Source: Phycisphaerae bacterium
GTDB lineage: Bacteria; Planctomycetota; Phycisphaerae; Sedimentisphaerales; SM23-30
Reading direction: 5' to 3'
Assembly: GCA_021736565.1 (NCBI GenBank)
Contig: JAIPFO010000190.1
Location: 1 to 7,212 of the forward strand
DNA: 7,212 nt
The position numbers and the translations under genes were made by a program. The notes under the pieces were generated by a model. That model searched no databases. It saw only the letters and a program-made list of their open reading frames with translations, and was not told where the DNA came from. Positions 4,331 through 7,212 of the stretch are shown one piece after another. The number at the start of each line of letters is the position of its first letter. The stretch's first letter is position 1.

Positions 4331-6681
4331 GAAAAGCAATATTTATGCGAGTGACGATGCTCGTGGTTCTGTTGGCCGTATGTATTGCTGCCGCGTTCTT
4401 GATCTTTGCCCGGGAGCACTATCGTGCTTCAATGTTGGAATTGACAATGGGGAGGCTTTCGGCTCATGAAGTTGAAATCAACAGACTGCTCGACCGAGAT
4501 GATCGTGGGAGTGTGAAAAAAACGCTTGAGAAAATCGTGCAGAGCCATTCCGAGATCGAATATGCCGTTATAGAAAGTCATCATATTTCCTATGTTGATA
4601 CATTTGATTCCGGTGGCTCCGGTATTTCCATGGCGTTGCTCAAAAAACAAGGGGTTACCGATGTTCCCTCCGTCTGGGAGTTCCTGGACAGTCGGGGAGA
4701 ATATTATTATGATGTCGCGATAAGATTCCACGATAATAACGCCTATCGTTTCCACATCGGGCTTCGACGCAGCGAGATCGACCGTCAGATGTGGCCTCTC
4801 GTGATAAAGGTTTTTGTTTTGACGATCGCAGTGATATTAATTGCGATCTCCCTGTCCTACATCATTGCAAAAAAAACAACTCGCGAAGTCGATTTACAGA
4901 TCGATGAGTTGCAAAAAAAACGAGAGGAACCGGGAATACGTATTGAAAAAAGGGCGAATGACCTGGAGGGTGGCAGGCAAGAAAAACAAGCTGAAATCAC
5001 GGGTCGCAAGCAGGCAGAAGAAATATCGGGGCTGACTGAACAGCAATATCGTACGGTTGCTGATTTTACCTACGATTGGGAGTGTTGGGTTAATCCTGCG
5101 GGAAAGTTCGTTTATGTATCGCCTTCCTGTGAGCGAATAACCGGTTATCCGCCGGAAGCGTTCCTGGAAAATTCAGACCAGTTCAAAAGTCTTATTCATC
5201 CAGACGATCGCCATCTTTGGGTCGAGCATGAGCAGAAAATGTGTAAAACGGCCGATGCCTGTTCTCTCGAATTTCGTATTGTCGACCGATGGGGTATTGA
5301 GCACTGGATTGGACACCGATGCCAGGTGGTACAGGGCGAGGGGGGGGATCTGGGACGGCGAGGCAGTAATCGGGATATTACCGACCGCAAGCAGGTGGAG
5401 AAGGAACGTGAAGTCATGGTCGATCTGCTGGAGGTACTCAATGCCAAATATGATCTCCACGGATTGATGGAGAAGATACTCCACTTCATAAAAGAATTAT
5501 CGGGGTGTGAGGCGGTAGGTATCCGCTTGCAGGATGGCGACGATTATCCCTATTTCGAAACCTGTGGTTTTTCGGACGAGTTCGTGGAGATTGAAAAGCA
5601 CCTGTGTATGAGGGATGTCAATGGCCAGGTTAAACGTGATGCTTCGGGTGACCCGCTATTAGACTGCATGTGTGGTCATGTTATTTCTGGCCGTTTTGAT
5701 GCATCGAAGCCTTTCTTTACCGACCACGGAAGCTTTGTGTCCAATTGCACCAGTGACCTCCTGGTCGATGCCACAGCGCAAAACCGTCTGGGCCCTGCAC
5801 GCAATCGCTGTAATGCCGAGGGGTATGAATCGGTGGCACTGTTTCCTTTGCGTTCCGGGGGAGAAACTTTTGGCCTGCTGCAGTTCAATGACCATCGAAA
5901 AGGGTGTTTCTCTCCTCCATTCATCGCATTGGTCGAACGGTTGGCTGATAATGTGGCGATGGCCCTGGCCCATCGAAAGGCAGAGGATGTTGTGGTTCAG
6001 CGTGAACGAAGTCTCCATGATTCGCTCAAGGAGAAAGAGGTGCTGCTGCGTGAGATCCATCATCGTGTCAAGAACAATATGCAGGTGATCGTGAGCCTGC
6101 TGCGAATGCATGCCCGCCGCTCGCAGAACGAACGAATGCAATCGGTATTTGATGACTGCCGGAACCGGGTCAATGCGATGGCATTGATTCATGAGGCACT
6201 GTATGAATCGGCCGATATGGCCCGGATCAACTTTGAGGTGTATCTCAAGAAACTCTGTCGGAATATGAGTCAGGCTTATCGTGTTTCAGATAAACATATT
6301 GAGGTGAACGTCGTGCAGTGCGATGTCACTCTTGATATGGACCAGGGGATTGCGGTGGGAATGGTGATTTCGGAGCTGATCTCTAACGCATTTAAGCATG
6401 CTTATCCCGCCGGCAAAGAGGGGGTGATATCAGTGAGCCTGGCAAGCCGGAGTGGCCAGAAGGTCGAGCTGGTTGTTTGGGACAATGGGGTGGGCCTGTC
6501 ACCGGATATCGATATTTATAATTTGCAGTCGCTTGGCTTGCAATTGGTCGTTGCGACTGTGATGCGCGAACTGAATGGGAGTATTGAGGTCGAACGCAAT
6601 AACGGGACGCGATTTGTGATCTGTTTTGAATATACGCCCTCTGTTCGAGTGGCCAGTCCGGCACCTGAGGGATCACTTTAA
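4321..6681 (+). CDS. Membrane sensor histidine kinase (periplasmic sensor, PAS, Cys-rich GAF, HisKA_2, HATPase)
   Basis: This 786-aa kinase starts at an ATG with AAGGAG (4307-4312) 8 nt upstream. Spans at about residues 11-30 and 160-182 enclose a periplasmic domain of about 130 aa, whose end (YDVAIRF...YRFHIGLRRSEI) resembles single-Cache-type sensors. No HAMP domain is evident; a charged coiled coil (about 185-240) follows instead. A PAS domain with its PAC end occupies about 241-357 (VSPSCERITGYPPEAF; IHPDDR; GRRGSNRDITDRK). A GAF domain (about 366-552) contains many cysteines: 396, 415, 429, 449, 451, 476, 497 and 529. The HisKA_2 dimerisation domain has REIHHRVKNN (577-586), where His581 is the likely phosphorylation site by alignment with HWE/HisKA_2 kinases. 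ATP-binding motifs are intact: N box Glu685/Asn689, G1 DNGVGL (721-726) and G2 SLGLQL (737-742). The enzyme should autophosphorylate and pass phosphate to a receiver, most simply the one encoded 68 bp downstream. The signal is unknown. Confidence 0.93.
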   Translation: MALRKAIFMRVTMLVVLLAVCIAAAFLIFAREHYRASMLELTMGRLSAHEVEINRLLDRDDRGSVKKTLEKIVQSHSEIEYAVIESHHISYVDTFDSGGSGISMALLKKQGVTDVPSVWEFLDSRGEYYYDVAIRFHDNNAYRFHIGLRRSEIDRQMWPLVIKVFVLTIAVILIAISLSYIIAKKTTREVDLQIDELQKKREEPGIRIEKRANDLEGGRQEKQAEITGRKQAEEISGLTEQQYRTVADFTYDWECWVNPAGKFVYVSPSCERITGYPPEAFLENSDQFKSLIHPDDRHLWVEHEQKMCKTADACSLEFRIVDRWGIEHWIGHRCQVVQGEGGDLGRRGSNRDITDRKQVEKEREVMVDLLEVLNAKYDLHGLMEKILHFIKELSGCEAVGIRLQDGDDYPYFETCGFSDEFVEIEKHLCMRDVNGQVKRDASGDPLLDCMCGHVISGRFDASKPFFTDHGSFVSNCTSDLLVDATAQNRLGPARNRCNAEGYESVALFPLRSGGETFGLLQFNDHRKGCFSPPFIALVERLADNVAMALAHRKAEDVVVQRERSLHDSLKEKEVLLREIHHRVKNNMQVIVSLLRMHARRSQNERMQSVFDDCRNRVNAMALIHEALYESADMARINFEVYLKKLCRNMSQAYRVSDKHIEVNVVQCDVTLDMDQGIAVGMVISELISNAFKHAYPAGKEGVISVSLASRSGQKVELVVWDNGVGLSPDIDIYNLQSLGLQLVVATVMRELNGSIEVERNNGTRFVICFEYTPSVRVASPAPEGSL

Positions 6682-6749
6682 AAAATACCGAGAACCTCTT
6701 AATCGAATTCACAAAATAATATGTAGAATGTCAGTGAAAGGAGACTGTT

Positions 6750-7212
6750 ATGGATACTATTATAAATACCACCCGGACTGCCAGGAAAGTTATGATTGTT
6801 GAAGACAATGCCACGGTGGCCCAGGACTGCTGTGACTCCCTGGAGTCTCTTGGCTATACGGTAACAGCCATTATCGCCTCGGCGGAGGAGTCCATTGAAA
6901 GAGTGGACCTCGATAGGCCGGACGCTGTTTTAATGGACATTCACTTGCGTGATGCGATGGATGGTGTTGAAGCGTCCGAGAAGATCTATTCACAGTTTGG
7001 CATCCCCGTGGTCTTTCTCTCTGCCTATAGTGACCGGGAATTGCTTATGCGGGCCAAGCATGCCGGGGCCTTCGGGTATCTGGTTAAGCCGTTTAATGAA
7101 CGTGAACTTTATGCGACACTCGAAATGACGTTCTATAGGGTGAAGGCCGAAGCGGAACGTGAAAAAATGATCCAGCAACTTGAGGCCAAAAGTGCCGAAC
7201 TGGAGCGTTATG
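6750..7212 (+). CDS. Receiver-domain response regulator, 3' end beyond the window
   Basis: The ATG at 6750 has AAAGGAG (6737-6743) at 6-nt spacing, and 154 codons are visible before the window ends in the open frame. Residues 12-130 form a complete CheY-like receiver: acidic pair Glu18-Asp19 in VMIVEDN, phospho-acceptor Asp63 in VLMDIHL, Ser91 in FLSAYSD, and the conserved Lys113 in LVKPF. The LVKPF...EL.ATLEM ending is typical of receivers paired with HisKA_2-type kinases. After it, residues about 131-154 (VKAEAEREKMIQQLEAKSAELERY) form a coiled coil rather than a stop or a DNA-binding domain. Such linkers commonly lead to a PAS, kinase, GGDEF or phosphatase output, and an ELEAK.AELER sequence often precedes a HisKA domain. 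The full product is therefore probably multidomain, which cannot be confirmed here. It is the natural phosphate acceptor for the upstream kinase. Confidence 0.9.
   Translation, partial: MDTIINTTRTARKVMIVEDNATVAQDCCDSLESLGYTVTAIIASAEESIERVDLDRPDAVLMDIHLRDAMDGVEASEKIYSQFGIPVVFLSAYSDRELLMRAKHAGAFGYLVKPFNERELYATLEMTFYRVKAEAEREKMIQQLEAKSAELERY

Noticed and set aside
5659..6192. 177-codon minus strand frame inside the kinase
   Set aside because: It is antisense to the conserved GAF and HisKA_2 domains and has no features of its own.

Overview
The window reads as chromosomal DNA from a Gram-negative bacterium with moderate GC content. It has an outer-membrane porin with a signal peptide and a C-terminal Phe, AGGAG-type ribosome binding sites, and a multidomain sensor kinase next to a receiver protein. 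The style of the signalling proteins (PAS + cysteine-rich GAF + HisKA_2 kinase) and of the coiled-coil porin would fit Desulfobacterota or a related environmental lineage. That placement is an impression from family resemblance, because no rRNA or phylogenetic marker is present. All supported genes lie on the + strand.

Region 1 (1-1861): a strong GC-rich hairpin and an AT-rich leader precede two adjacent genes for polytopic inner-membrane proteins (207-1118 and 1142-1861). They are clearly paralogous and share a [V/I]K-P-[L/I]-L...PS..V.N..G core and an almost identical WVLRPFIG-x-P motif near the C-terminus. The first carries an extra acidic soluble segment. They are 23 bp apart and probably form one operon of unknown function.

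Region 2 (1862-3233): a single gene with its own plausible promoter encodes an outer-membrane porin of the 'putative porin' type. It has a signal peptide, a periplasmic coiled coil and a beta-barrel. The ribosome binding site shows that translation starts at 1956, not 1947.

Region 3 (3234-3877): about 640 bp with no convincing gene. It has an unusual concentration of GCGTCA/TGACGC elements arranged as nested inverted repeats, a possible promoter, and a hairpin followed by a T run.

Region 4 (3878-7212): a signalling operon. A small single-pass membrane protein of unknown family (3878-4330) overlaps by 10 nt a membrane-bound sensor histidine kinase (4321-6681; periplasmic sensor, PAS, Cys-rich GAF, HisKA_2, HATPase). 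After 68 bp comes a receiver-domain protein (6750 to beyond the window end), whose coiled-coil exit suggests a further output or kinase domain. The likely scheme is that the kinase senses a periplasmic and/or cytosolic signal, autophosphorylates on His581 and passes phosphate to Asp63 of the receiver protein. The small membrane protein could be an accessory or sensing partner, which is inferred only from its overlap. No mobile element, CRISPR array, tRNA or rRNA was seen. I did not find a clear-cut new system; the best leads are the GCGTCA repeat cluster, the paired LRPFIG membrane proteins and the kinase-coupled orphan membrane protein.
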